64,000 bases of DNA from Saccharomycopsis fibuligera x Saccharomycopsis cf. fibuligera (Eukaryota; Ascomycota; Saccharomycetes; Ascoideales; Saccharomycopsidaceae), in assembly GCA_001936135.1 (NCBI GenBank), contig CP012811.1, forward strand, positions 1,736,001 through 1,800,000, written 5' to 3'. Positions 10,431-19,660 of this stretch are shown piece by piece (the stretch's first letter is position 1; each line of letters begins with the position of its first letter). The notes beneath the pieces were generated by a model. That model was not told where the DNA came from. It worked only from the letters and a program-made list of their open reading frames with translations, and made no database searches. A program made the position numbers and the translations under genes.

Positions 10431-10878
10431 GAAACCGAGCTAGGAACGAATCATTAAAGCTCCATAAGCTTCGAAGCAGTAGAATGTTTACAGTAGGATT
10501 CAGATACATAAGCATGTATATAATACTGTCAGATGCACTGCGTGGCTAAATTTGTACAGGATCCGTCTCAATTGGAGATCACTAAGTACATAAAACAAAC
10601 AAATAAAATATACAAAAACAAAACAAAAAAAAAAAAAAATTTTTTTTAAAAGAATAAAATATGGCTGAAACCTGTAACCTCTAGTGAGAAAGAACAAACA
10701 AAAAAAAAAAACAAGTTTTTCAAAACTGGGAGCCAATGAGAACTCCAATGTGATAAGGAATGCAAAAAATTAAACAAAAAACACAAACAAAACAAATAAA
10801 ACTAACCAAAATAACTAAAATGCAAAGAATCTTTGAGAAAAATAATATAGTAGTAAAAAACGCCTAGATTGAAAATCC
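10431..10878. terminator. Convergent intergenic region between PUS4 and MID1
   Basis: Very A-rich on the plus strand with several A runs (for example 10627-10639). It serves as the shared 3' region of two convergent genes. Nothing else seen. Confidence 0.5.
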
Positions 10879-12951
10879 TTAAACAACAAACATCAACAAA
10901 ACCACAACGACAACCCCAATTTTACTGACCCCGTATCTCAAATCTTGTAAACCTCTAGAAGCACTTTCCAACAAAGTTGACCCAACATAGTTACAAGTCA
11001 TATAATCTTTCAGCAGATCCCAAAAATAACTAGTCTTAGACATCATCAGATCATTAACAGGACACGCAAATCCAAATTGCGCAGGACAATCTCTGACAAT
11101 AGCATGACATGAGTTGTAACATGGTAAGATTTCAAAATATGGGTTAGGACTAATTTGCTGATTGATGAAAGGGCTGCGAGAATTGGAATTATTTCGAGCT
11201 GGATATTCTGTTCTATTTGTAGTGGTGCAACGCGGGATGGTAACTGCACAGAGCCAATTTTTGTATGAGTTCGCACAATCATGACAGGTTCGGATTGGTG
11301 AATAACGGGCATCAGGTTCAGTTTCACAAGCAACCTGGTCTAATGCTTTGGCAAAGTTGTCATAAAGTTCAGAAGTATGATTGTCATATAGGCTTTTAAG
11401 CAGAAATTTTGTATTATTTTTATCAGTGGCCAGCAATGACAGTGACGAAGAAATATTAAGCAGCGGTTTAGCCGGTACTGAATATGCCACATTTTCGCAA
11501 AATTCAAGATCATAGATTAATTGACATGCATCATTTTCTTTAGTCAGAAACTCAAAGGGCTTGAAAACCGTGCCACCAAGGTTCCCTTGCTTGTTGGTTT
11601 GTAATGCGTATCCAATATACCGCGTGGAGGTATTTAAACTCTGGACATAAAATTGCTGTCGTAGAGCATTGCTCCGATTTGTATAAGAGACATCCATCCC
11701 TGTTGCTGAATTAATGAGTGAGGGACCATTACGAATAGCGCACCAACTATTTGAAAGGCCTTGAAAATAATCTTTATCTGCATTGTAAGGATACAAGTAC
11801 ACTTCATATTTAATATCCGAACTACTGTTGGAGTCCGGTATTTTCATTGTGTTTGCTTGTGTGAAATTACCAGTAGCAAATAGCGCCGAGGTTTCATCGC
11901 TATCAACAAAAGAAATCCAGGTCTTGTTATCCCATTGATAAACTAAATCCTTTTGCGATATCCCAAACTGATAATTCCAATAATCAGTGACGTTATTAGT
12001 AGGTGGCGCAGTGACTTTTGTGTATAAAGTAACAAAAGTATCGTTTGGGTTAGTAGGAATGGAATGTTTAGCTAAACCTTTCATATAGCCATTAGCGAAT
12101 GTAGCATTGGAGTAAGTGGCATTAGAGATATTAGTGACAAGCTGCAAATCAAATCCGTACTGCACGAGAAGCTGATCATTGCTGCCAATGCTTTTAGGCA
12201 ACGTGCAAATGTTACCGCTAAGAAAAATTAAAATGTGATAAAATGAGGATAGACCGGTAGATGTCATGTTGACGTTGAATTGGTAGAATTTTGTTTGATT
12301 CTGCCCAATGATGTCATTAACTGGTTCCCAATCACTGATTTCGGTGGAATTGCTGCTACTGCCTCCATTGTTGCCGTCAATAAGCGAGGCACGCGGTTGA
12401 ATGACTTGAATGTCCTTGTCTTGCACTTTGATAAATTTGAGACCATTTATATTTTGAATAGAATTTGTTCTGTCGTCATTATTGTTAAAGATTCGTTGGA
12501 AACTGTCTGTGTAAAAATTCTTGAGCGATTCCGAAATTTGGTAGCGGTAAAAACTATTGCTATTATAATTCGGTGAGGTGCCCTTTTGGTTCTGTTTAAT
12601 TTGTGAGTGTATATCACTTTGGATCTGCAAACAAGCTTGATATTCTTGGTCACCGCGATCAAGATCTACGGCAGCACAATCGACCTCGGCGCACCATGTT
12701 ATCATGAAATGGTCAACGTCATTAATATTCCTGTCCTTTTCACTTAAACGATGCCTTATATAGCACTCATCCCAAAGCATTTCGTTGGGAATCTGGCTGC
12801 CACTGTGCTGCTGGTGGGAAATGCCATTGTTATGGTTGTTGTTACTATCATCATCAGCAGCTTGAACTAGTGCGGCTAAACATAGGAGACAAAAACAAAG
12901 CGATAGTAGATGGGTGATACTTGAGGGTAGCCAGTGATATCGTAGCAGCAT
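10879..12951 (-). CDS. MID1: Stretch-activated calcium channel regulatory subunit Mid1
   Basis: The 690-residue protein begins with a clear secretory signal (hydrophobic LLSLCFCLLCLAALVQA, about residues 15-31). Its middle is rich in N-glycosylation sequons, and its C-terminal region has the cysteine pattern of Mid1 (HDCANSYKNWLCAVTIPRC and PCYNSCHAIVRDCPAQFGFACP, about 555-650). Mid1 works with Cch1 at the plasma membrane or ER as the high-affinity calcium influx system in pheromone and stress response. The protein ends in a hydrophobic run (IGVVVVVLLMFVV) preceded by small residues, which looks like a GPI-attachment signal or tail helix. It is longer than the roughly 550-residue S. cerevisiae protein, mainly through N/S-rich insertions. 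Two CACGTG boxes lie about 205-220 bp upstream. Confidence 0.88.
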   Translation of the reverse strand: MLLRYHWLPSSITHLLSLCFCLLCLAALVQAADDDSNNNHNNGISHQQHSGSQIPNEMLWDECYIRHRLSEKDRNINDVDHFMITWCAEVDCAAVDLDRGDQEYQACLQIQSDIHSQIKQNQKGTSPNYNSNSFYRYQISESLKNFYTDSFQRIFNNNDDRTNSIQNINGLKFIKVQDKDIQVIQPRASLIDGNNGGSSSNSTEISDWEPVNDIIGQNQTKFYQFNVNMTSTGLSSFYHILIFLSGNICTLPKSIGSNDQLLVQYGFDLQLVTNISNATYSNATFANGYMKGLAKHSIPTNPNDTFVTLYTKVTAPPTNNVTDYWNYQFGISQKDLVYQWDNKTWISFVDSDETSALFATGNFTQANTMKIPDSNSSSDIKYEVYLYPYNADKDYFQGLSNSWCAIRNGPSLINSATGMDVSYTNRSNALRQQFYVQSLNTSTRYIGYALQTNKQGNLGGTVFKPFEFLTKENDACQLIYDLEFCENVAYSVPAKPLLNISSSLSLLATDKNNTKFLLKSLYDNHTSELYDNFAKALDQVACETEPDARYSPIRTCHDCANSYKNWLCAVTIPRCTTTNRTEYPARNNSNSRSPFINQQISPNPYFEILPCYNSCHAIVRDCPAQFGFACPVNDLMMSKTSYFWDLLKDYMTCNYVGSTLLESASRGLQDLRYGVSKIGVVVVVLLMFVV

Positions 12952-13458
12952 ATTGTTTGTCTAGGTAGTGACAGCAAGTGCTAGATGTGGGATGACTAGA
13001 AGATGTGTGACAGGGCGGCGGTAAGTAGAATTATGGTAGTATCAATAAACTGTATACTGTAGTTTCTGTCATTGTCTGACTAGTGTAATATTGCAGCGAT
13101 GCAAATAATCCTGCCAGAGGAAGGAAAGCTATAGAAGAGAAACGAGAAATATGAACACGTGAATGAGCACGTGATATTTACATATGCCAACGCTATGGGT
13201 AGACTAATAATATTTCCACCAAGTATACCTACGCATATTCATTAATAGTATCGAAAAGATAGGAGTAAGTGTTGTATGGTAAGTAAGCTGATATGCTAGC
13301 ATGCAAATGGAATATGAAAATATGTATGAAGCAAGCAAAAAAAAAACAAAAAAAAACAAAAGCAAAGACAAAGCAAAGACAAAAAGAAAAAAAAATAAAA
13401 AAACTATACCGAAATGAAAAACAAAGCAGAAAACAGATGTGGAAAGTACAGCCCATCA
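12952..13458. promoter_or_regulatory. Intergenic region: MID1 promoter and 3' end of the AGC kinase gene
   Basis: Two CACGTG E-boxes at 13156-13161 and 13168-13173, 12 bp apart, are candidate Cbf1-type sites. The part near 13330-13400 is almost pure A/C/G with long A runs and belongs to the kinase 3' region. Confidence 0.5.
13156..13173. promoter_or_regulatory. Paired CACGTG E-boxes upstream of MID1
   Basis: Two palindromic CACGTG hexamers with identical phase on the helix (12 bp start to start). This is a bHLH (Cbf1/Pho4-type) consensus. Function inferred from the motif only. Confidence 0.5.
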
Positions 13459-15162
13459 CTAGAGAAACTTTTCAATGTAGCTACTGCTCGCAGTATATGA
13501 GAACCCTTTGAACAAATCACCATTAGAATTAGCATTAGCATTAGCGTTAATTGCCAATTCCTGGCTTTGTTTAATCTCTTCTCCCGAGGCCACCCCATCG
13601 TAGTTGCTGATTTTCATGCTGGTGAACTGCTCATCGAAGTTTTCAGCAAGTACTGGATTAGTGATAATTGGCACAATTGGCGCCTGGCTTTCAACATACT
13701 TGGTCTCGTCGTTCAACTTGACCCAATCAATGTGTCTAAAAAACCGCAACTTTGTGAACTTGTCAAACTCTGAGTCAACATCCATTCTTTTTGCTGGATT
13801 CTTATTGAGTAACTTCTGCAAAAGTTGCTTTGCATCAGCACTGAAATAGAATGGGTAAGTAATTTTATTTTTCAAGATCTTGTTGCTGATGGTCTTGTGG
13901 TTGTTGCCGGTAAATGGTGGCTTCCCACTAAGCATATCATAAATCACAGTACCAAGGGACCACCAATCCACTGCAAAGCTGTAGTCTTCACCACGAAGCA
14001 CTTCTGGAGCCATATACTCCGGAGTGCCAATGATACTATTGCAGCGATCAGCTCCATCGCCGCCTTGACTGGTGCTAATCTTAGATAACCCAAAATCAGT
14101 AAGCACTAAATGTCCATTACTATCAAGCAAACAGTTTTCTGGTTTCAAGTCACGATACACAACCCCAACATCGTGCAAATGTCTTAGGGCTAATGCCATT
14201 TCTGCAGCATAAAAACTGGCAGTTTTCTCATCCAAAAAATTGGTGCTATTCAAATGATGAAATAGCTCTCCCCCAGGAACAAACTCCAAATATAAGTAAA
14301 TTTTGCTAGCGTCTTGCAATGCATAGAATAATTTGACAATAAACTGGTGTCTTATTTTGGCAAGAATGTCTCTTTCCGCCATGGTACGCTCAATCTTCTT
14401 GTCGATCTTGCTTTTCTCGTCACTAGACAAATCATTTTGGAGGTTACGCTTGTCATTACTGCTACCTTTGCTAGTGCTCAACGAAGACTGAGTTTTAGCA
14501 GCAACTAAAATCGACGCTTTTTTGAGTTGTTTCTGAGCAAACAATTTACCACTCTCCAGATGGCGCACAAGCAAAACTTTTCCGTAAGCGCCCTGGCCCA
14601 ACACCGTGATGGGTTCAAAGTCGCTGACTTTAGGGTCTAATACTGAATCAGAAAGATGCGAGTCATAAACGACTGCCAGCCCAGCATCATTGATACTGTT
14701 AGCTATTGAGTTTGAAATGCTTTCATTATCGCCCGCAGTAAGGCCACCTGTACTAGCGGCTAATGGCTCACCAATATCGATCTTGATGCTGTCAGTGAGA
14801 CTACCTACCGAGAACTTTCTCACCAATGAGCTGCGGCGACGCTGTTGCTGCTTTGGAGCACTTGGGGCAAGAAGTGGACTATTTATATCGTCGACAAACT
14901 CAATCGTGTCTTCGCAGTAGTCCGAAGAGTGGTCAGTCTTTTCGTGTGGTTGCTGTTGCTTCGGGGCCTTTAACGATGGTAGAGAATCCATCATCTCATC
15001 GGCAGAATGGTCGGTGTCATTGTCGCTGCCATGATGTGTGCTTGTATGTCCTGGATTTTGATTCTCTTTTTGCTTCTCCTTTTGCTTCTCCTTTTCCTTA
15101 TCCTTATCCTTGGGGGAGAGCTTCTTGAGCTGGGAGGTGAGGTTGCTGATGGTTGGCGGCAT
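13459..15162 (-). CDS. YPK3: AGC-family serine/threonine kinase, probably Ypk3-like (S6 kinase)
   Basis: The 567-residue protein has a lysine- and Q-rich N-terminus of about 180 residues and then a full kinase domain: glycine loop GQGAYG (189-194), catalytic lysine K211, YRDLKPEN loop with D338, DFG at 356-358, and T-loop SIIGTPEYMAPE (T380). The YRDLKPEN form is usual for AGC kinases. The C-terminal tail carries a hydrophobic motif F-K-G-F-S-Y, the site phosphorylated by TORC1/TORC2-type kinases, consistent with the S6-kinase/Ypk3 subgroup. A low-complexity insertion (about 221-257) lies between the ATP lysine and helix C. Ypk3 phosphorylates ribosomal protein S6 under TORC1; assignment to that subgroup rather than another AGC member is inference. 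Confidence 0.78.
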   Translation of the reverse strand: MPPTISNLTSQLKKLSPKDKDKEKEKQKEKQKENQNPGHTSTHHGSDNDTDHSADEMMDSLPSLKAPKQQQPHEKTDHSSDYCEDTIEFVDDINSPLLAPSAPKQQQRRRSSLVRKFSVGSLTDSIKIDIGEPLAASTGGLTAGDNESISNSIANSINDAGLAVVYDSHLSDSVLDPKVSDFEPITVLGQGAYGKVLLVRHLESGKLFAQKQLKKASILVAAKTQSSLSTSKGSSNDKRNLQNDLSSDEKSKIDKKIERTMAERDILAKIRHQFIVKLFYALQDASKIYLYLEFVPGGELFHHLNSTNFLDEKTASFYAAEMALALRHLHDVGVVYRDLKPENCLLDSNGHLVLTDFGLSKISTSQGGDGADRCNSIIGTPEYMAPEVLRGEDYSFAVDWWSLGTVIYDMLSGKPPFTGNNHKTISNKILKNKITYPFYFSADAKQLLQKLLNKNPAKRMDVDSEFDKFTKLRFFRHIDWVKLNDETKYVESQAPIVPIITNPVLAENFDEQFTSMKISNYDGVASGEEIKQSQELAINANANANSNGDLFKGFSYTASSSYIEKFL

Positions 15163-16047
15163 GTGGGTTGGTTTATTTTGGCGTATACCAGAGGCACGGC
15201 GTTTGGTTTGACTTGTTAGCGATTAATGTAGATAAAGTAGAGTATGAATATTGGCGATATGGAAAACGTGAGACTGAGATGCCATGGAGCGCTATTGAGT
15301 GGGCCGTAAGAGAAAGAAATGAGAAGTAGGCAAAGAAAAGGGCTACATCTAGCGTAACGTATTTAATGGCCTTATTACTAGCTGAGTGACGCTGTCTGTC
15401 AGTTTTGTTAGTCTCTATGTTTCCTGTGTTTTTTGCATTTGAAAATTTTCCTTCTGCCTGCCAAAAAAAAAAAAAAAAAAAAAAAAATGCGATTTCGATG
15501 TGTGTCCAGGCGGCTCGATCTGCTCGCTGACGACAGCCGTTTGTAGGCGGGTCATGTGACGTAACTTATTTAGTTCTGTTCACACGGGGGAAATTCCAAT
15601 ATAATCGGAGAATGTCATCCTAACCAATGGAGAGTCGTCCGGTGCAGCGAATCGACCCAAATGTACCAAAAATACATTAGTTGAGAAGTTGTTATATTTG
15701 CGTAAAACCTCGCGTTGGTTTCATAAGTGCAGTATGTTTGTAGAAGCTATAGCCACAGCTTTTTAGATCCATCATGTTGACAGCAACCTATCCCTGTATC
15801 GTTGATAGGTTAAATATTAAAGGTTATACAAAACAGTGGTGAGTGGTATAGCCACCCAAAAGTAGCCCACCATATGAATATGAATGATCAATAATTTAGA
15901 ATGTGCGTGTTTGCACCACTGTTTCCATTCCCTCATACCGAGCATTGTGAGTATTACATAATGTCATTTCTTTCGCCACACTGTGTGTTTTATTTCTTTT
16001 ATTATTCTCTATGAAATTTCAAGAACTAGTAAATAAAAAAAAGCAGT
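15163..16047. promoter_or_regulatory. Intergenic region: kinase promoter and VPS52 3' end
   Basis: Holds a 25-base A tract at 15463-15487, the CRE-like sequence ATGTGACGTAAC around 15554-15565, and a third copy of TCATGTTGACAG at 15772-15783, the element otherwise seen upstream of the PUS4 copies. No gene seen. Confidence 0.5.
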
Positions 16048-18564
16048 TTAACCAAGCGACTGCGAATAAGCGTCCATCAACATCTTGAAGTGCTCTTTTT
16101 CTGCTTCCGCCACTTGTCCTTCGCACTGTTGTGTCACAGTATACAACAAGAAATAATTATTATACAAGAATGTTTCCCTTTTCTTAGAAGATCCTGCATT
16201 TCCACTCCCACCACCGCTACCACTTCCAGCAGCGCGAATACTTAGCTTATTGAGCACATTTTCAAATTCGTTTCTGAGTCTCACTATGCTTGTGGACAAC
16301 GGTTCAGTTTGTTGAAGTTCAGGGACCTTTTGTGCAATGTTAGAGATACCCTGTGCAGAATTATCGTAGATGCTGCTATTGTCGTCAGCATTGGCTGCTG
16401 TTCTTGATGTTGATGGTGTCCCATTCGCAGATGTAGTTGTGTTTGTATTTGAGTTAGTGGTTGTGGTCAATGTCGTAGTAGCATCACTACCAGAAAGTCC
16501 AGCTTTTTGGTGTGCTTTGGAAATAATAAACTGGTTAGCTAACGGTGTTGCTGCTCTTGACTGGAACGCAGCCCTTTGATTGATATCTGAGATTAACGAT
16601 GGATTAGAAGTGTCGATGGCTGCGATTTTCAATAGTGATGCTAATAAAGTAGCAAACTGCTGAGTCACTGGGTGCGGGACAAGTGAACCGTCAGAAGCAT
16701 GGCCACTGCTGATGCCAAGGCTGCCAGAGCGTTGGTGAGTGCTCTGACGAAGAAGCGAGTTGTTGTCCTTGGTGTTGCTGCTGTTGAAAGAGCTAAAGTA
16801 AGAGTTGCTAGCAGCGGCTGTAGTTTTGATCAATACTTTTTTCAAATTAGCACAGTTTGCATCAATTATAAGCTGATATTTAGGCCACAAGGTAATGACC
16901 TGCAAGTTGAAATAGTTCTCCATAACGGGAATTTTGCGGTGTTGAAGCTTGAAAAGCATTACTTGGCAAAGTTTGATGCAAATTAATATAGTGAAAAAGT
17001 CGTGATTTATGGCATTGGTTAAGTATGTCTTTGTGAAATTGATACCAATTTGAAAAACGTTTTGAAAAATTTCTTGAAAAATCTTAGACAATTCTTCTGG
17101 GTTTTTTATCTGGAAAAATTCACTTAAAAATAAGTATTCCACAGTACCGTTATCTATTAAGGCAAGATTGAATGATCTGAATGGTGTTTCTAGCCAATAA
17201 GTTAATGGATTAGTTTCAGCTATTTGTGCAGGTAAAACTGTTGGATCATCCTGGGTTAATATATCCAAACGATTGTTGACCGAAAAATAGTCCTGCAATA
17301 GCACTGTTTCTGACTTTTTGTTTGCTGCTGTGTTTCCTGTTGAGCTAGCCCCATAACCAGCATTTTTATTAGAATAAGAAAATGGGCTTAACCAAGAGGC
17401 AGATCTGGACGTGGCTGCTGCACTGGCAGTCAGTCCAGAGGAATTGGCAAATTCTTGATGCATGTTGCCCAACATATAGGCCTTATCAATATTGTATAAC
17501 TTGAGTTTTTCCAAAGAATACAAATACTTGCCAAAATTCTTGAAATAATACCATTTAACAGTAAGAATGTATGCTTGTTGAAGATCTAAAGCAAGTGGCT
17601 TGTTATGCGTAAGCAAAAACAGGAAAATTTCTTTCATCGTGAGCAAATTTTTTTGGAGTACTTGCAAGGTGAAATTTTTACTGTATCTTATCAACTTAAT
17701 CTTGTTTACAAAAAAATCCTTGATTTTTTCAACAACTTTGCAAATCAATAAATCAACCAAATGCTTCATTTCATCTAAAAATTTTGCCAAATTTCGGGGA
17801 TCTATATCCTGATCTTTGTTGTTGTTACTACCTCCATCCAGAGACTCTTTTATTTCTTTTTGATACTTGTTGTATAATTCTATCTTGAGATTGATATAAC
17901 TCAAATTGTCGCACCATTGGACATTAATTTTATCTTTCAACACTGAATTCACAATATCCGGCGATACAATGAAATCCGTCACAATTGGGGTCAATTTTTC
18001 TTCAAGCTTGGAACTCGACGTTAATTGGTGATTAAGTTGCTCTGACTGCGTCTTCAAGTTGTTCATTTGCGCTGATAAGTTGGACAAGTTACTTTCAAAA
18101 TTCGTCAAGTACTGCAAGAGTTCCAGCACAATGGCTCTTGATTGACTGATGTTGCGGTCTAGCTTAACGAGTTTCTCTAGTTCCGTATTATAAACATCCT
18201 CGCTATCTAAACTAAACTCCATTGCGTTTAAAGTTTCAAAAAAACCATGCTCAAATAGATCGTCTTCGAGGATGTCACTTTCGGCAGTGACTTTTGCTGG
18301 CGGCAATGGTGGCGGTTTTTCCACCATGCCATTTGGGTCTGATAGCTCATCTTTAGCTATTGAAGCATCTCGGTGATCGCCTAAAATATTTCGAAGCAAC
18401 TTGAGTCTATCCACTGTAGAATTAGGCTGCTTTTGTTGTTGCTGCTGATGCTGCTGATGCTGCTGATGCTGCTGATGCTGCTGCTGTTGAGGCTGATGTG
18501 AATCTTGGTGGGTTATTTGCACAGAGGGCAACTCTTTTTGAGTATGCACCTGATTGTATGCCAT
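16048..18564 (-). CDS. VPS52: GARP complex subunit Vps52
   Basis: The 838-residue protein is a large coiled-coil tethering subunit. The region from about 150 to 370 (SQSRAIVLELLQYLTNFES, SAQMNNLKTQSEQLN, LKDKINVQWCDNLSYINLKI, LQQAYILTVKWYYFKNF) matches the Vps52/Sac2 family. Vps52 is the core subunit that assembles Vps51, Vps53 and Vps54 and tethers endosome-derived vesicles at the late Golgi. It is about 200 residues longer than in S. cerevisiae because of a Q/H repeat near the N-terminus, an S/N/G-rich loop near 400 and a long T/S/N-rich insertion near 690-770. Family identity is fairly sure from the coiled-coil block; no active-site motif exists to confirm it. Confidence 0.85.
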   Translation of the reverse strand: MAYNQVHTQKELPSVQITHQDSHQPQQQQHQQHQQHQQHQQQQQKQPNSTVDRLKLLRNILGDHRDASIAKDELSDPNGMVEKPPPLPPAKVTAESDILEDDLFEHGFFETLNAMEFSLDSEDVYNTELEKLVKLDRNISQSRAIVLELLQYLTNFESNLSNLSAQMNNLKTQSEQLNHQLTSSSKLEEKLTPIVTDFIVSPDIVNSVLKDKINVQWCDNLSYINLKIELYNKYQKEIKESLDGGSNNNKDQDIDPRNLAKFLDEMKHLVDLLICKVVEKIKDFFVNKIKLIRYSKNFTLQVLQKNLLTMKEIFLFLLTHNKPLALDLQQAYILTVKWYYFKNFGKYLYSLEKLKLYNIDKAYMLGNMHQEFANSSGLTASAAATSRSASWLSPFSYSNKNAGYGASSTGNTAANKKSETVLLQDYFSVNNRLDILTQDDPTVLPAQIAETNPLTYWLETPFRSFNLALIDNGTVEYLFLSEFFQIKNPEELSKIFQEIFQNVFQIGINFTKTYLTNAINHDFFTILICIKLCQVMLFKLQHRKIPVMENYFNLQVITLWPKYQLIIDANCANLKKVLIKTTAAASNSYFSSFNSSNTKDNNSLLRQSTHQRSGSLGISSGHASDGSLVPHPVTQQFATLLASLLKIAAIDTSNPSLISDINQRAAFQSRAATPLANQFIISKAHQKAGLSGSDATTTLTTTTNSNTNTTTSANGTPSTSRTAANADDNSSIYDNSAQGISNIAQKVPELQQTEPLSTSIVRLRNEFENVLNKLSIRAAGSGSGGGSGNAGSSKKRETFLYNNYFLLYTVTQQCEGQVAEAEKEHFKMLMDAYSQSLG
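18433..18489. repeat. CTG/GAT triplet repeat encoding a Q/H tract in Vps52
   Basis: On the coding (minus) strand the run reads CAGCAGCATCAG units, giving alternating glutamine and histidine near residues 26-45 of Vps52. Confidence 0.85.
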
Positions 18565-19660
18565 TATGATTGGCTGCCTTAAACAATACTCCGGGTTCGG
18601 GCGTTAAGATATAGTGCAAGTGTATCTCTGTAGATCACTATCCCATGGATGGCCTCTGGCTTTACCGAAAGACCAGCGCCTGTATTGATTTGACATGTTC
18701 TGAATATTAAAGCTGGCCGCGATATTTGGCGTTGCCCGGTCCAGAGATACCATGCTGCAGGGAAAGGCGCCTCCGCCAACATCGCCATACTAGCATATTT
18801 TAGTGTATTATTCTAAACCGCTAAAAGACACCTGAGAATTTCATTGTTACAAGCGATGGCGCTCTCTTTTCAAGAAGTTTACTAGGTAGTTTAAATACAT
18901 TGTGACCGCGGCATCAATGATTTTCGAAAATCAGTTGTAGCCGCTATTTGTGCTAATATATATCGACAATAAAATAGAACGGGTTCATTAGGTAATATAA
19001 GTAGATATGGCTAGTAAAAAAGTAGTACGGCTTTTCTTATCAGCCGCAAGTAAGTAAAAAGCTTACATTACTTATATTGCTTGCAATGTTGAGATTTCAA
19101 TATATAAGTTCAAAACATTTTCTAACAAAATATCAATACAATTTCTTAATTTGTCATGAAAAATCTTTTATGTCTTGTTAAAATCCATGGAAGCCCTGTC
19201 CTATTAGCAGAATAAGAGAGGTGGTTCAATGGTCCGAGGAGATTGAGTTTTCGAATTATTGATTCTTCTATCTATTTATTTTCCTCAACAGTTGGTACAC
19301 CTTTTTTACTTTTTAATACTACTAGCCAATATATTCTACAATAAGTCTGTTGCTTCTTGTTAGTGACACAAATTTCAGTTCCACAAAAGTTGTACAGTAC
19401 AAAGGCCTTTAATTCCAGCTGTGCGGCTAATTAATATCAAGAGAAGTAAACCTTATGTTGATGACCTACACCATCTGTTCGTTGTTATACAAATACATAG
19501 GTTCTGATATTCGTGACACAACGAAATAAAGCATCAAGGAGAAGAAAAGATTCTGGTTAATAGTAAAGAACTTTCTTTATTCATTTTTGTACTTAATATC
19601 GCTTTCACTATAACCCTCATTAAATTATAGTACCACACACCACAAGCCTACACCACAAAC
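18565..19660. other. Intergenic region, 1.1 kb, VPS52 promoter side
   Basis: No gene recognised. At 18991-19085 there are imperfect inverted repeats (TAATATAAGTA near 18993-19003 against TACTTATATTG near 19069-19079, and AAGTAAGTAAAAAGCTTAC in between), which could be a hairpin or a remnant of a mobile element. I could not identify element termini. Confidence 0.4.

Noticed and set aside
18990-19085. Solo LTR or other mobile-element remnant
   Set aside because: Only imperfect short inverted repeats; no matching termini, target-site duplication or coding remnants.
19200-19300. tRNA-like GGTTCAA/TTCGAA patches
   Set aside because: No cloverleaf with acceptor and anticodon stems could be drawn; no tRNA gene found elsewhere in the window either.
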